Shown here piece after piece: positions 1 through 7,789 of a stretch of DNA of 11,195 nucleotides. The number at the start of each line of letters is the position of its first letter. Positions within the stretch are counted from its first letter, which is position 1. The notes beneath the pieces are model-generated. The model was not told where the DNA came from. It made no database searches and saw only the letters and a program-made list of their open reading frames with translations. A program made the translations under genes and the position numbers. The DNA is from SXOA01 sp051004015 (GTDB taxonomy: Bacteria; Planctomycetota; Planctomycetia; Pirellulales; Pirellulaceae): NCBI GenBank assembly GCA_051004015.1, contig JBPCKT010000131.1:1-11195 (forward strand), written 5' to 3'.

Positions 1-317
1 GGGACTCCGTGCGAAGGACCGCTTCACACTGGTCATTCAAACCTCCCAACGATGGCCCTTTCAACCACACGCTTTAGGCTTGCTAGCCTTGCAATTGCAT
101 TTTGACGTCGCCGGAATAGCGGGGGGGGTTGAGTGTATCAAGAAAACCTGCCCTGTATCGCGCGGGGCACGCGAAGCTGCGGCGGAAGTCGCACGGGGAC
201 AAGGAGTTGTGCGATTCTCGCTGATACACGGGGGGCGAAATGGGAACTTGAAAACCTGTATAATCGGAGGGTGGTAGGCCGCTTATAACGCTCACGGAAG
301 GAGAATCGAGGTTCCGG
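1..317. other. Intergenic region with nested inverted repeats
   Basis: I see no convincing gene here. The short open frames on either strand have no recognisable protein sequence and no clear ribosome binding site. The stretch does contain inverted repeats. GTGTATCA at 133-140 pairs perfectly with TGATACAC at 222-229. Inside these, TCGCAC at 189-194 pairs with GTGCGA at 209-214, and GCCC at 150-153 can pair with GGGC at 165-168. The nonamer GAAAACCTG occurs twice, at 142-150 and 250-258. A TATAAT hexamer at 259-264 has no matching -35 box at the usual distance. The nested pairs could form a three-stem RNA on either strand, but I recognise no known RNA family. Confidence 0.4.
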
Positions 318-359
318 CGCGTTAAGGGGGACTGGAATTGCGCATTCCCTTTTAACGCG
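318..359. repeat. Hairpin-forming inverted repeat
   Basis: CGCGTTAA at 318-325 is perfectly complementary to TTAACGCG at 352-359, and an inner stem GGAAT/ATTCC (334-338 with 344-348) closes a five-base loop. No T-run follows on either side, so this is not a standard intrinsic terminator. It directly abuts the GC-rich repeat arm that begins near 350 and may be part of the same element. Confidence 0.5.
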
Positions 360-505
360 AAGGCGCTAAGGCGCGGAGGTGCAAAGAAGGGAAGAAGAAA
401 GAATGATGCAGTGTAGCGAAGAGAGGAAGATCATTCTCCGACCTTGCTTCACTTACCTATTGCTTTCCCCCTTTGCGACTTTGCGGCTTCGCGACTTTGC
501 GTTCA
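350..505. repeat. Inverted pair of GCG-rich short repeats (REP/MITE-like)
   Basis: The left arm (350-393) contains stepwise repeats of the form AACGCGAAGGCGCTAAGGCG. The right arm (460-505) reads CTTTGCGACTTTGCGGCTTC and onward, and is an approximate reverse complement of the left arm. The arms enclose about 65 bases in which AGAATGAT and ATCATTCT form a further perfect 8-base inverted repeat, so the whole unit can fold into one long imperfect hairpin. Similar CTTTGCG-type repeats are common in bacterial intergenic DNA. The element lies about 10 bases past the stop codon of the cystathionine gamma-synthase gene and could act as its 3' hairpin. Calling it mobile is inference. Confidence 0.5.
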
Positions 506-515
506 AGAGATGATC

Positions 516-1712
516 CTATTTCGCCTGCAGTGCCTGTTCCAAATCGGCGATCAGATCCTCCGTGTTCTCAATCCCGCACGACAGCCGGATCATGTTGTCG
601 GGGATGCCGAAGCGCTGGCGGTCTTCGGGGGAGACTTCGTAGTAGCTCATGATGAGGGGCTGCTCGATGAGGGATTCCACGCCGCCGAGGCTGGGGGCGA
701 TGCGGGCGATTTTGGTGGAGTCGACGATCGCCGCGGTCTGCCGCCAGTCGGCGTCTTTGACCAGGAAGGTGACCAGGCCGCCGTAGCCTCGCATCTGCCG
801 CCGGGCCAGCTCGTGGTAGGGATGCGTTTTCAGGCCGGGGTAGTAGACCTTTTCGACCCGCGGGTGGGCGGCCAGAAATTCGGCGATGGCCTGGCCATTC
901 TCGTTGTGCCGCTGCATCCGGAGCTCAAAGGTTTTCAGCCCTCGCTCCAGCAGGTAGATATTGTGCGGCGAGTTGATGGCCCCCATGATGCCCCGGAGCT
1001 TGCGGACGTCCTCCAGCTTCGCCTTGCTGCCGATGATGACGCCGGCGAGGAGGTCGTTGTGGCCGCCGAGGTATTTGGTAGCGGAGTGGAGAACGTAGTC
1101 GATGCCGTGCTCGATGGGGCGGATGTTGTACGGCGTGCCCAGCGTGGCGTCGATCAGCGTTTCCACTTTGTGGCGGCGACCGAGCTCGGCGAAGCGGGGC
1201 AGGTCCACGATGGAGAGGTGCGGGTTGGTCGGGGATTCGCTGACGAGGAGCTTTGTCCGCGGGTTGATGGCAGCGGCCATCGCGTCGTAGTCGCAGGCTT
1301 TCACCTGCCGCGTGACCACGCCGAACCGCGAAAGGTGCTTGGCGCAGAACTCGCGGCTGCGGTGGTAACATTCGTCGAAGAAGACGACTTCGTCGCCGGC
1401 CGAGAGCTTGGTCATGAAAAGGCCGACGAAGGCCGCCATGCCGCTGGCGTAGAGGATGGCATCTTCGCCCCCTTCGAGCGCGGCGAGCTTTCGCTCCACC
1501 ACTTTTTCGCCCGGGTTGCCGTAGCGGCCGTATTCCTCGCGCTGCTGCTTCTGCTCGATGAAGTCGATCACCGCCTGCGTGCTGGTGAACGTGTAAGTGG
1601 ATGCGCAGACGATGGGGTCCGTGATGGCGTCGCCGATTTTCTGGCGGGCCTCGCCGGCGTGGACAGCGAGCGTGGAAGGGCCGGGAGAAGAAGCGGACTT
1701 TGGCGTGGACAT
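516..1712 (-). CDS. metB: Cystathionine gamma-synthase, plant-like PLP enzyme
   Basis: This is a 398-residue cytosolic, PLP-dependent enzyme of the Cys/Met metabolism family. Cystathionine gamma-synthase joins an activated homoserine ester to cysteine to make cystathionine on the way to methionine. Visible motifs are YGRYGNP (61-67), where Tyr and Arg contact the PLP phosphate of the neighbouring subunit, ASGM (89-92), the PLP-ring aspartate in LIDATLG (Asp188), the Schiff-base Lys213 in HSATKYLGGHNDLLAG, and the SLGGVESL substrate loop. The SATKY-LGGHND wording is closer to plant cystathionine gamma-synthases than to E. coli MetB, but cystathionine gamma-lyase or an O-acylhomoserine sulfhydrylase cannot be excluded. 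The frame stays open upstream to 1823. I chose ATG at 1712 because the family-like sequence starts there and a GGAG lies 10 bases before it. The gene diverges from nusB. Confidence 0.9.
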   Translation of the reverse strand: MSTPKSASSPGPSTLAVHAGEARQKIGDAITDPIVCASTYTFTSTQAVIDFIEQKQQREEYGRYGNPGEKVVERKLAALEGGEDAILYASGMAAFVGLFMTKLSAGDEVVFFDECYHRSREFCAKHLSRFGVVTRQVKACDYDAMAAAINPRTKLLVSESPTNPHLSIVDLPRFAELGRRHKVETLIDATLGTPYNIRPIEHGIDYVLHSATKYLGGHNDLLAGVIIGSKAKLEDVRKLRGIMGAINSPHNIYLLERGLKTFELRMQRHNENGQAIAEFLAAHPRVEKVYYPGLKTHPYHELARRQMRGYGGLVTFLVKDADWRQTAAIVDSTKIARIAPSLGGVESLIEQPLIMSYYEVSPEDRQRFGIPDNMIRLSCGIENTEDLIADLEQALQAK

Positions 1713-1764
1713 GCTGAGGTTGCTCCATGGGCAGGGATTTGCCGGCCGGCACGGAAGCAGAACC

Positions 1765-1793
1765 ATTACGCCCGAGCGCTTGAAAACTATCAA
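1765..1793 (-). promoter_or_regulatory. Candidate promoter with palindrome for the cystathionine gamma-synthase gene
   Basis: On the minus strand TTGATA (1788-1793) and CGTAAT (1765-1770) are separated by exactly 17 bases, a fair match to a housekeeping promoter. The -35 box sits within a perfect inverted repeat, GCTTGA-N6-TCAAGC (1778-1795), which could be an operator. The start codon is about 50 bases downstream. No S-box or other methionine riboswitch is apparent in this short leader. Confidence 0.35.
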
Positions 1794-1960
1794 GCAAATC
1801 GGCACGCCGCGGTTTGGTGGCATGTTGCCCGCGCGGGTGCTGGTGGCTCTTTAGCAGATGGAAGGCTGCAAGCGGCCGCAAATCCCAAAGCACGGGCCAT
1901 TCTACTTGGAGCCAGGGGGAGTCACAAGGGTTGCCTTCCGCCCAAATTAAACCTCGCGTG

Positions 1961-1966
1961 TATAAT
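1961..1966 (+). promoter_or_regulatory. -10 box for a probably leaderless nusB-ftsY message
   Basis: A perfect TATAAT ends seven bases before the nusB ATG at 1973, so transcription would be expected to start at or beside the start codon. No purine-rich ribosome binding site lies between. The -35 region is weak: no TTGACA-like sequence is found at 16-18 bases. This fits a leaderless transcript, which is inference from spacing. Confidence 0.4.
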
Positions 1967-1972
1967 GATTCC

Positions 1973-2428
1973 ATGTCCGCCCCCCGCCGTAGCCGAGCCC
2001 GAGAAATCGTCCTGCAAGTCCTGTATGAGGACGACCTGAATCCCGACCGCAACCTGGCGGCCGCGGACCAGTTCCTCTGCCGGCGACTGGGGGAGGATGA
2101 AGAGCTGATTGCTTTCGCCCGCGGCCTGCTGGCCGGCGTGCGGAAGAACCGGGGGGAGCTCGATGGGCGGCTGGACGAATTGGCGGACAACTGGCGGATT
2201 GCCCGCATGGCGGTGACCGACCGGAACGTGCTGCGGCTGGCGGCTTACGAGATGCTGTTCACCGATACGCCGGGGGCCGTCGCCATTGACGAGGCCGTGG
2301 AGCTGGCCAAGCGGTTCGGGGCCAAGCAGTCTCCGCATTTCGTCAACGGCATTCTGGACCGGATGTGGCGGAGCAAAGACGACAAGGAAAACAGCAGTAA
2401 GCCGAAAGGACCTCATGGGACTGTTTGA
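1973..2428 (+). CDS. nusB: Transcription antitermination factor NusB
   Basis: This is a 151-residue all-helical protein. NusB binds boxA RNA with ribosomal protein S10 (NusE) and supports antitermination, chiefly on rRNA operons. The N-terminal SRAREIVLQVLYEDDLNPD matches the usual NusB opening, and the C-terminal half has the family block: NVLRLAAYEML, then PGAVAIDEAVELAKRFGAKQSPHFVNGILDR. Length is normal for the family, with a short charged tail. The open frame extends upstream to 1814, but similarity begins at the ATG at 1973, just after a TATAAT. Its last 14 bases overlap the start of ftsY in another frame, so the two genes are very likely co-transcribed and translationally coupled. Confidence 0.92.
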   Translation: MSAPRRSRAREIVLQVLYEDDLNPDRNLAAADQFLCRRLGEDEELIAFARGLLAGVRKNRGELDGRLDELADNWRIARMAVTDRNVLRLAAYEMLFTDTPGAVAIDEAVELAKRFGAKQSPHFVNGILDRMWRSKDDKENSSKPKGPHGTV

Positions 2429-3458
2429 CCTGTTTAGGAAGGGACCGGAACCCGCTGGAGTCCCGCCTTTAGGCAGCTCTTCAATACCGCCTAAAGGCGG
2501 GACTCCAACTCCGCCCAAGGCCGACGCGGAGCAGCCGGCAGGATTCTTCTCCGGCCTCAAAAAGGCCCTGAAGAAAACGGCGGACTTCCTCAACACGGAT
2601 GTCCGCGACCTCTTCAAGAATGAAGGGCGGCTGGTTGATGAGCAGTTCTTGACGGAGCTGTTCGCCATCCTGGTGAAGACCGACATGGGGGTGGGACCGG
2701 CGGCGCGAATCCGGGACAAGATTGGGACGGATTTCCGCGCCCGCGTCGTCCACATGCAGGACGTGCTGGCGGTCGTCAAAACCGAATTGCGGGAGTTGCT
2801 CGCCCAGCCGGAGCGGCCCATCAATCTGGCCGCCAGCGGAACGACCGTGATTCTGGTGGTCGGCGTCAACGGGTCGGGAAAAACCACATCCATTGCCAAG
2901 CTGACACAGCATTTCCGTTCGCAACAGAAGCGAGTTGTCCTGGGAGCCGCCGACACGTTCCGTGCCGCGGCCGTCGATCAGCTCACGATATGGGCAGACC
3001 GCCTCGGGGCGGAGATTGAGAAGGGACCACCCGGCGGAGACCCGGCCAGCGTCGCCCACAAGGCGGTGGCCAGGGCCGTCGAAACCGGAGCGGAAATCTG
3101 CATCGTCGATACGGCCGGCCGCCTGCAAACGCAGTCCAACCTGATGCAGCAGCTCGAGAAGATTTACCGGGTCATCGCCAAGCAGATTCCCGATGCCCCG
3201 CACGAAGTGCTGCTGGTACTCGATGCCACCGCCGGACAAAACGCCCTCAGCCAGGCCAAAGGTTTCTCTGAGGCCGCCAAGTGCACCGGCATCATCCTGG
3301 CCAAGCTGGACGGCACTGCGAAGGGCGGGGTCGTCATCCCCATCCGCGAGCAGTTCGCCATCCCGGTCAAGTTCATCGGTCTGGGAGAAAAGGCGAGCGA
3401 CCTCGCCGTGTTTCGGGCGGATGAGTTTATCGACGCCCTCTTCGCGGACTGGAAATAA
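2415..3458 (+). CDS. ftsY: Signal recognition particle receptor FtsY
   Basis: This is a 347-residue SRP-family GTPase. FtsY receives ribosome-nascent chain complexes from SRP (Ffh plus SRP RNA) at the membrane and hands them to SecYEG or YidC. Residues 1-43 are a short variable A-domain that opens with an amphipathic MGLFDLFRKG. The four-helix N domain begins near residue 44 (FFSGLKKALKKT). The G domain shows G1 GVNGSGKT (150-157), DTFRAAA (180-186), G3 DTAGR (232-236), G4 AKLDGTAKGG (296-305) and G5 GLGEK (322-326). GAAAGGAC lies before the ATG, which overlaps the end of nusB by 14 bases. The linker at residues 15-31 is encoded by a perfect palindromic repeat. The gene ends 17 bases from the convergent gene at 3476, with no terminator between. 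Confidence 0.95.
   Translation: MGLFDLFRKGPEPAGVPPLGSSSIPPKGGTPTPPKADAEQPAGFFSGLKKALKKTADFLNTDVRDLFKNEGRLVDEQFLTELFAILVKTDMGVGPAARIRDKIGTDFRARVVHMQDVLAVVKTELRELLAQPERPINLAASGTTVILVVGVNGSGKTTSIAKLTQHFRSQQKRVVLGAADTFRAAAVDQLTIWADRLGAEIEKGPPGGDPASVAHKAVARAVETGAEICIVDTAGRLQTQSNLMQQLEKIYRVIAKQIPDAPHEVLLVLDATAGQNALSQAKGFSEAAKCTGIILAKLDGTAKGGVVIPIREQFAIPVKFIGLGEKASDLAVFRADEFIDALFADWK
2457..2506. repeat. Palindromic repeat inserted in the ftsY coding sequence
   Basis: GGAGTCCCGCCTTTAGGC (2457-2474) and its exact reverse complement (2489-2506) flank a 14-base loop, forming an 18-bp perfect stem. The repeat is translated in frame as FtsY residues 15-31 (GVPPLGSSSIPPKGGTP), inside the non-conserved linker between the membrane-targeting tip and the NG domain. 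From memory, palindromes with AAAGGCGGGACTCC-type arms recur in planctomycete genomes. Its status as a dispersed element cannot be shown from one copy. Confidence 0.75.
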
Positions 3459-3475
3459 CTCCCGCGAAGGTAGGT

Positions 3476-4036
3476 CTATTTCGGATCCTCCGTGGCCAGT
3501 CCGAAAGCCTTTTGCAAGTCACCTTGGGCCGCGGTAAGCGCCTCGCTGTCCTTTTTCTCCTTGGCGACAATGCGGTCGATGAGCTTGAGGATCTGTGCTT
3601 TCTTTCCTTCGTTGTCGAGGGCCGAGTCGTCGAGGACGGCGATGATGGCCGCCATTTCGATCTCCACAACCCGCGTTTGCACCTTGGCGAATGCCTTCCA
3701 GGCCTTGTCGATGGCCGCCCCGGAGTCACCTCCCGGAGCTTCTTTCGCCGCCACGCTTTTTTTGATGTCCCCAATCGTGTTTCTCAGATCCGCATATTTT
3801 GCTTCGGCTTCGGCGAGATCGATGTCCTTACTGGCCTGCACCAAGGGACCGATCACCTTTCCCAAAGTGAAACCGGCTTCGTGCAGTTTGGCGCGGGCCG
3901 CCTCGACGGCCCGCAGATAGTCGGCCGCAACCTTCTTCTCTTCCGCCGTTGGCTCGGCCGCGGTTGCGCCGTGAGCCAGCAGAAAGAGGGCCGAAACAGC
4001 GAGGGCCAGCAGGCGGGGACTGCAGAAGCGGGACAT
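3476..4036 (-). CDS. Small exported helical protein of unknown function
   Basis: This 186-residue protein belongs to no family I recognise. A Sec-type signal peptide is clear: MSRFCSPR, then hydrophobic LLALAVSALFLLAHG, then an ATA-A cleavage motif around residues 24-27. The mature part is strongly charged and rich in Ala, Lys, Glu and Asp, with long predicted helices (residues 33-95 and 105-178) and a Gly/Pro break near 100-106. It looks like a soluble periplasmic helical bundle or coiled coil. I chose ATG at 4036 because GGAG lies 8 bases upstream and the signal peptide begins there; the frame stays open to 4165. It follows the DUF255 gene on the same strand after 74 bases, so they may share a transcript. 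Confidence 0.7.
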   Translation of the reverse strand: MSRFCSPRLLALAVSALFLLAHGATAAEPTAEEKKVAADYLRAVEAARAKLHEAGFTLGKVIGPLVQASKDIDLAEAEAKYADLRNTIGDIKKSVAAKEAPGGDSGAAIDKAWKAFAKVQTRVVEIEMAAIIAVLDDSALDNEGKKAQILKLIDRIVAKEKKDSEALTAAQGDLQKAFGLATEDPK

Positions 4037-4110
4037 GACGATTGCTCCGAGGAATTCCAGTGCGAGAAACGGGCCGGACGCTCCCATCATCAAAATGCTG
4101 GGCAGCAAAG

Positions 4111-6210
<2,100 letters not shown>

Positions 6211-6233
6211 AGAGTGTTCCTCCGGACTCAATC

Positions 6234-6368
6234 CTAGACCAGACGCTCTGCCTCCGCTTGGCTGATCTCGGCGGGCATCCGAAAGACCTGCTTCACGCCT
6301 TGGGAATTCGCGCCAAGCCAGCGCTCAAAGCTGCCGTCCATCTTTCGTTGCAGGGGCTTTTTGTACAC
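6234..6368 (-). pseudogene. 44-codon fragment resembling the N-terminus of a planctomycete integrase
   Basis: A GTG codon at 6368 is preceded by a strong GAGGAGGGG and opens a 44-residue frame starting VYKKPLQRKMDGSFERWLG and containing VFRMPAEISQAEAERL. Basic openings with RKxDGSFxRWLG and a K/V-FRL-type strand followed by a helix resemble, from memory, the start of planctomycete tyrosine recombinases. The similarity ends at a TAG at 6234. The arm-binding and catalytic domains are missing, so it reads as a remnant. It lies 23 bases before the DUF255 gene on the same strand. The nearby ssrA attachment site makes an integrase relic plausible. A genuine small leader gene is the alternative. Confidence 0.35.
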
Positions 6369-6576
6369 GTCCCCTCCTCGGAAATGGGCCACAGATGGCT
6401 ACTCGGACAGGCAGGGTACAATGACGCTAATTGACTCTTTGGAGGTCTTCGCCGGGGCATCCGAGACGGGTTGTCGGGCCTGAAAGTCAACGGAAACAGG
6501 GGGCAAAGTCAACAAAAACAGCCCGAATTCGAGTGGTTGGGACTGTTTTTTCGCATGGCGTCTTGCCGCAAGCGCA
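6369..6576. other. Non-coding spacer with a candidate bidirectional terminator
   Basis: I find no supported gene here. AAAAACAGCCC (6514-6524) pairs with GGGACTGTTTTT (6539-6550) with one bulged A and a 14-base loop. Its A-run on one side and T-run on the other would suit an intrinsic terminator in either direction. The spacer separates the DUF255 transcription unit from the ssrA remnant. Confidence 0.4.
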
Positions 6577-6615
6577 AGCAAAAAGGCCACTTGCGACGAA
6601 TCGCAAATGGCCTTT
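6577..6615 (-). terminator. Intrinsic terminator of the interrupted ssrA/tRNA gene
   Basis: Read on the minus strand, AAAGGCCATTTGCGA (6601-6615), a TTCG tetraloop and TCGCAAGTGGCCTTT (6582-6596) form a 15-bp stem with one G-U pair, followed at once by a run of T. The mismatch is a G-U only on the minus strand, which fixes the direction. It begins three bases after the RNA 3' end at 6619. Confidence 0.85.
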
Positions 6616-7002
6616 GAGTGGAGGCGGCGGGAATTGAATGAGGCGGTGGCCGCACGTAACCCCGTTGCCAATCAACAACTTGCAACTAGCCCTTCCTCAC
6701 TGTCAGCATATTGTCAGCATTCTGGCGGCTGCACAAGTCAACTCCTGGCAGCAGAGAACACTTCTCTTGGTCGCGTCAGTCGGGCTTGGGAGCGACTGCC
6801 GAGTGAGGTTCAACGGGCAATGGAGGCACTCTGCCTCCACCAATTGTCCTGCGAAATCCCCGATGCCAACGCGGTATCAGCTTCTTCTGCCAACTCACAG
6901 CTTGCCGAGATTGTGAGTTCCTGGGTGCAAATCCCTGCTTCCGAGCGGTACGCGTTACTCGTGCTTGCCAAGCATTGTTGCAATCAAAACCAAGGTGAAT
7001 GA
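6607..7002 (+). CDS. Possible small ORF or integrase-tail relic with two W-x2-(L/I)-P repeats
   Basis: This 131-codon frame begins inside the terminator hairpin and runs through the attachment core (read as EWRRREL), so the listed start is probably not real. Its second half contains two similar segments: VSRAWERLPSEVQRAMEAL and IVSSWVQIPASERYALLVL. From memory, W-x2-LP-x3-R-x2-I/A-L segments of this kind occur at the C-termini of planctomycete integrases, so this may be a relic. No good ribosome binding site is seen for any in-frame start. It ends 31 bases before the next gene on the same strand. Confidence that it is expressed is low. Confidence 0.3.
   Translation: MAFEWRRRELNEAVAARNPVANQQLATSPSSLSAYCQHSGGCTSQLLAAENTSLGRVSRAWERLPSEVQRAMEALCLHQLSCEIPDANAVSASSANSQLAEIVSSWVQIPASERYALLVLAKHCCNQNQGE
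6619..6638 (-). ncRNA. ssrA: 3'-end remnant of a tmRNA gene, attachment site of an integrated element
   Basis: The minus strand reads TTCAATTCCCGCCGCCTCCA, which matches the T-loop, 3' T-stem strand and acceptor 3' strand of many tmRNAs (TTCRATTCCCGCCGCCTCCA). The expected 5' T-stem strand (GCGGG) is replaced by unrelated sequence, and no tmRNA body or tag-peptide reading frame lies to the right. CCA is not encoded. A tRNA with the same acceptor end is an alternative. An intact terminator follows, so this is the host-side end of an RNA gene disrupted by, or duplicated through, site-specific integration. The complete gene would be expected at the far right end of the element, outside the window. 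Confidence 0.6.
6701..6720. repeat. Direct repeat TGTCAGCAT, 11-bp period
   Basis: TGTCAGCAT occurs at 6701-6709 and again at 6712-6720, about 65 bases inside the attachment core. Short direct repeats at this position can be arm-type integrase sites, but two copies of nine bases are weak evidence. Confidence 0.4.
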
Positions 7003-7033
7003 GGCCCCGAAGCTTCCCTTAGGAGCCTTTGTC

Positions 7034-7789
7034 ATGACAGATTCTGTTGAGAGGCAAACGCCAAACCGCCGTGATTTGTTGGCCCTGCAGACTGTTCTGG
7101 GTACATCACCTGAACTCTTTGTAGACGCTACTGGAGAGCCACGGATCGGGCTTCCGCTTGTGTCCACGGAGTCACTGCGGCTCCCTTGGTCACTTAGACA
7201 TCCCCGTGTGAAGGCCGAGATTGCCAACTTGGTATTCCGGTCTGAGCAAATAATTCTTTTCGAACAGGAAATCCTACGCATTCTGACAATTTTGGAAGGA
7301 CAAGCTTGGCGGGACCAACGACTGGACATCGAAATTCGGCAGGCATTAGACGACGTGCCTCTCGTTGAGGCCCTCTACATCTATCTCCACCAGCAGGAGA
7401 GCCAAGGCTTCTTTTGCGGCTCGTGTACCAAACTCCTCCACGCCTTAACTAAAACGGCTCACAAAGCCGGCGTGGATCTGAAATCCGCTTCTTGGCCCAA
7501 GGGTGCTGCACAACTAAGTCGCCGTCTTGGGCAGCTTGAGCCGCTTCTTGAAAAAGCTGGAATCATTGTGAAGCGGAAACGTGAGTCCGGAGGTACCCGT
7601 TCAGTGGAGATAAGAAGCAACCTCCGTAGTGGCGACGCTACTCAGCCACCGTCACCACCACCGCTGGACGCTAACTCAAAGGACTTCCAGACGATAGCGA
7701 CACCGGACGGTAGTGACGCTTTGAGCAGCGAAGTATTTGACCGAATCAAATCCGACTCAGAAAGGAAGACGAATGACCATAGTGATTAA
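7034..7789 (+). CDS. Winged-helix protein related to planctomycete primase-helicase C-termini
   Basis: This 251-residue protein has no trusted family name. Residues about 128-194 (GSCTKLLHAL, SWPKGAAQLSRRLGQLEPLLEKAGI, then RSVEI) look like the C-terminal winged-helix domain that follows the helicase part in planctomycete plasmid and phage primase-helicases. Residues 24-91 (ELFVDATGEPRIGLPLVSTESLRL, ending ILTILEGQA) recall the segment before the helicase. There is no Walker motif, so the ATPase core appears missing. The last 50 residues are polar and probably disordered (QPPSPPP). I chose ATG at 7034 because TTAGGAG lies eight bases upstream; the frame is open to TTG at 6965. It overlaps the next gene by 17 bases. 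A DNA-binding partner of that ATPase, such as an initiator or loader, is inference. Confidence 0.6.
   Translation: MTDSVERQTPNRRDLLALQTVLGTSPELFVDATGEPRIGLPLVSTESLRLPWSLRHPRVKAEIANLVFRSEQIILFEQEILRILTILEGQAWRDQRLDIEIRQALDDVPLVEALYIYLHQQESQGFFCGSCTKLLHALTKTAHKAGVDLKSASWPKGAAQLSRRLGQLEPLLEKAGIIVKRKRESGGTRSVEIRSNLRSGDATQPPSPPPLDANSKDFQTIATPDGSDALSSEVFDRIKSDSERKTNDHSD

Noticed and set aside
259..264. TATAAT at 259-264 as a promoter
   Set aside because: There is no -35 box at a suitable distance and no gene immediately downstream on the plus strand.
444..2039. 531-codon plus-strand open frame opposite the cystathionine gamma-synthase gene, and the 427-codon minus-strand frame at 925-2208
   Set aside because: Both are frame shadows of a clear PLP enzyme and nusB in GC-rich DNA; their composition is abnormal (Val/Asp/Gly-rich or Arg/Pro-rich) and they match no protein family.
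2481..3239. 252-codon minus-strand frame and the 344-codon frame at 1922-2956
   Set aside because: They are antisense shadows of ftsY and nusB, whose motifs are unambiguous.
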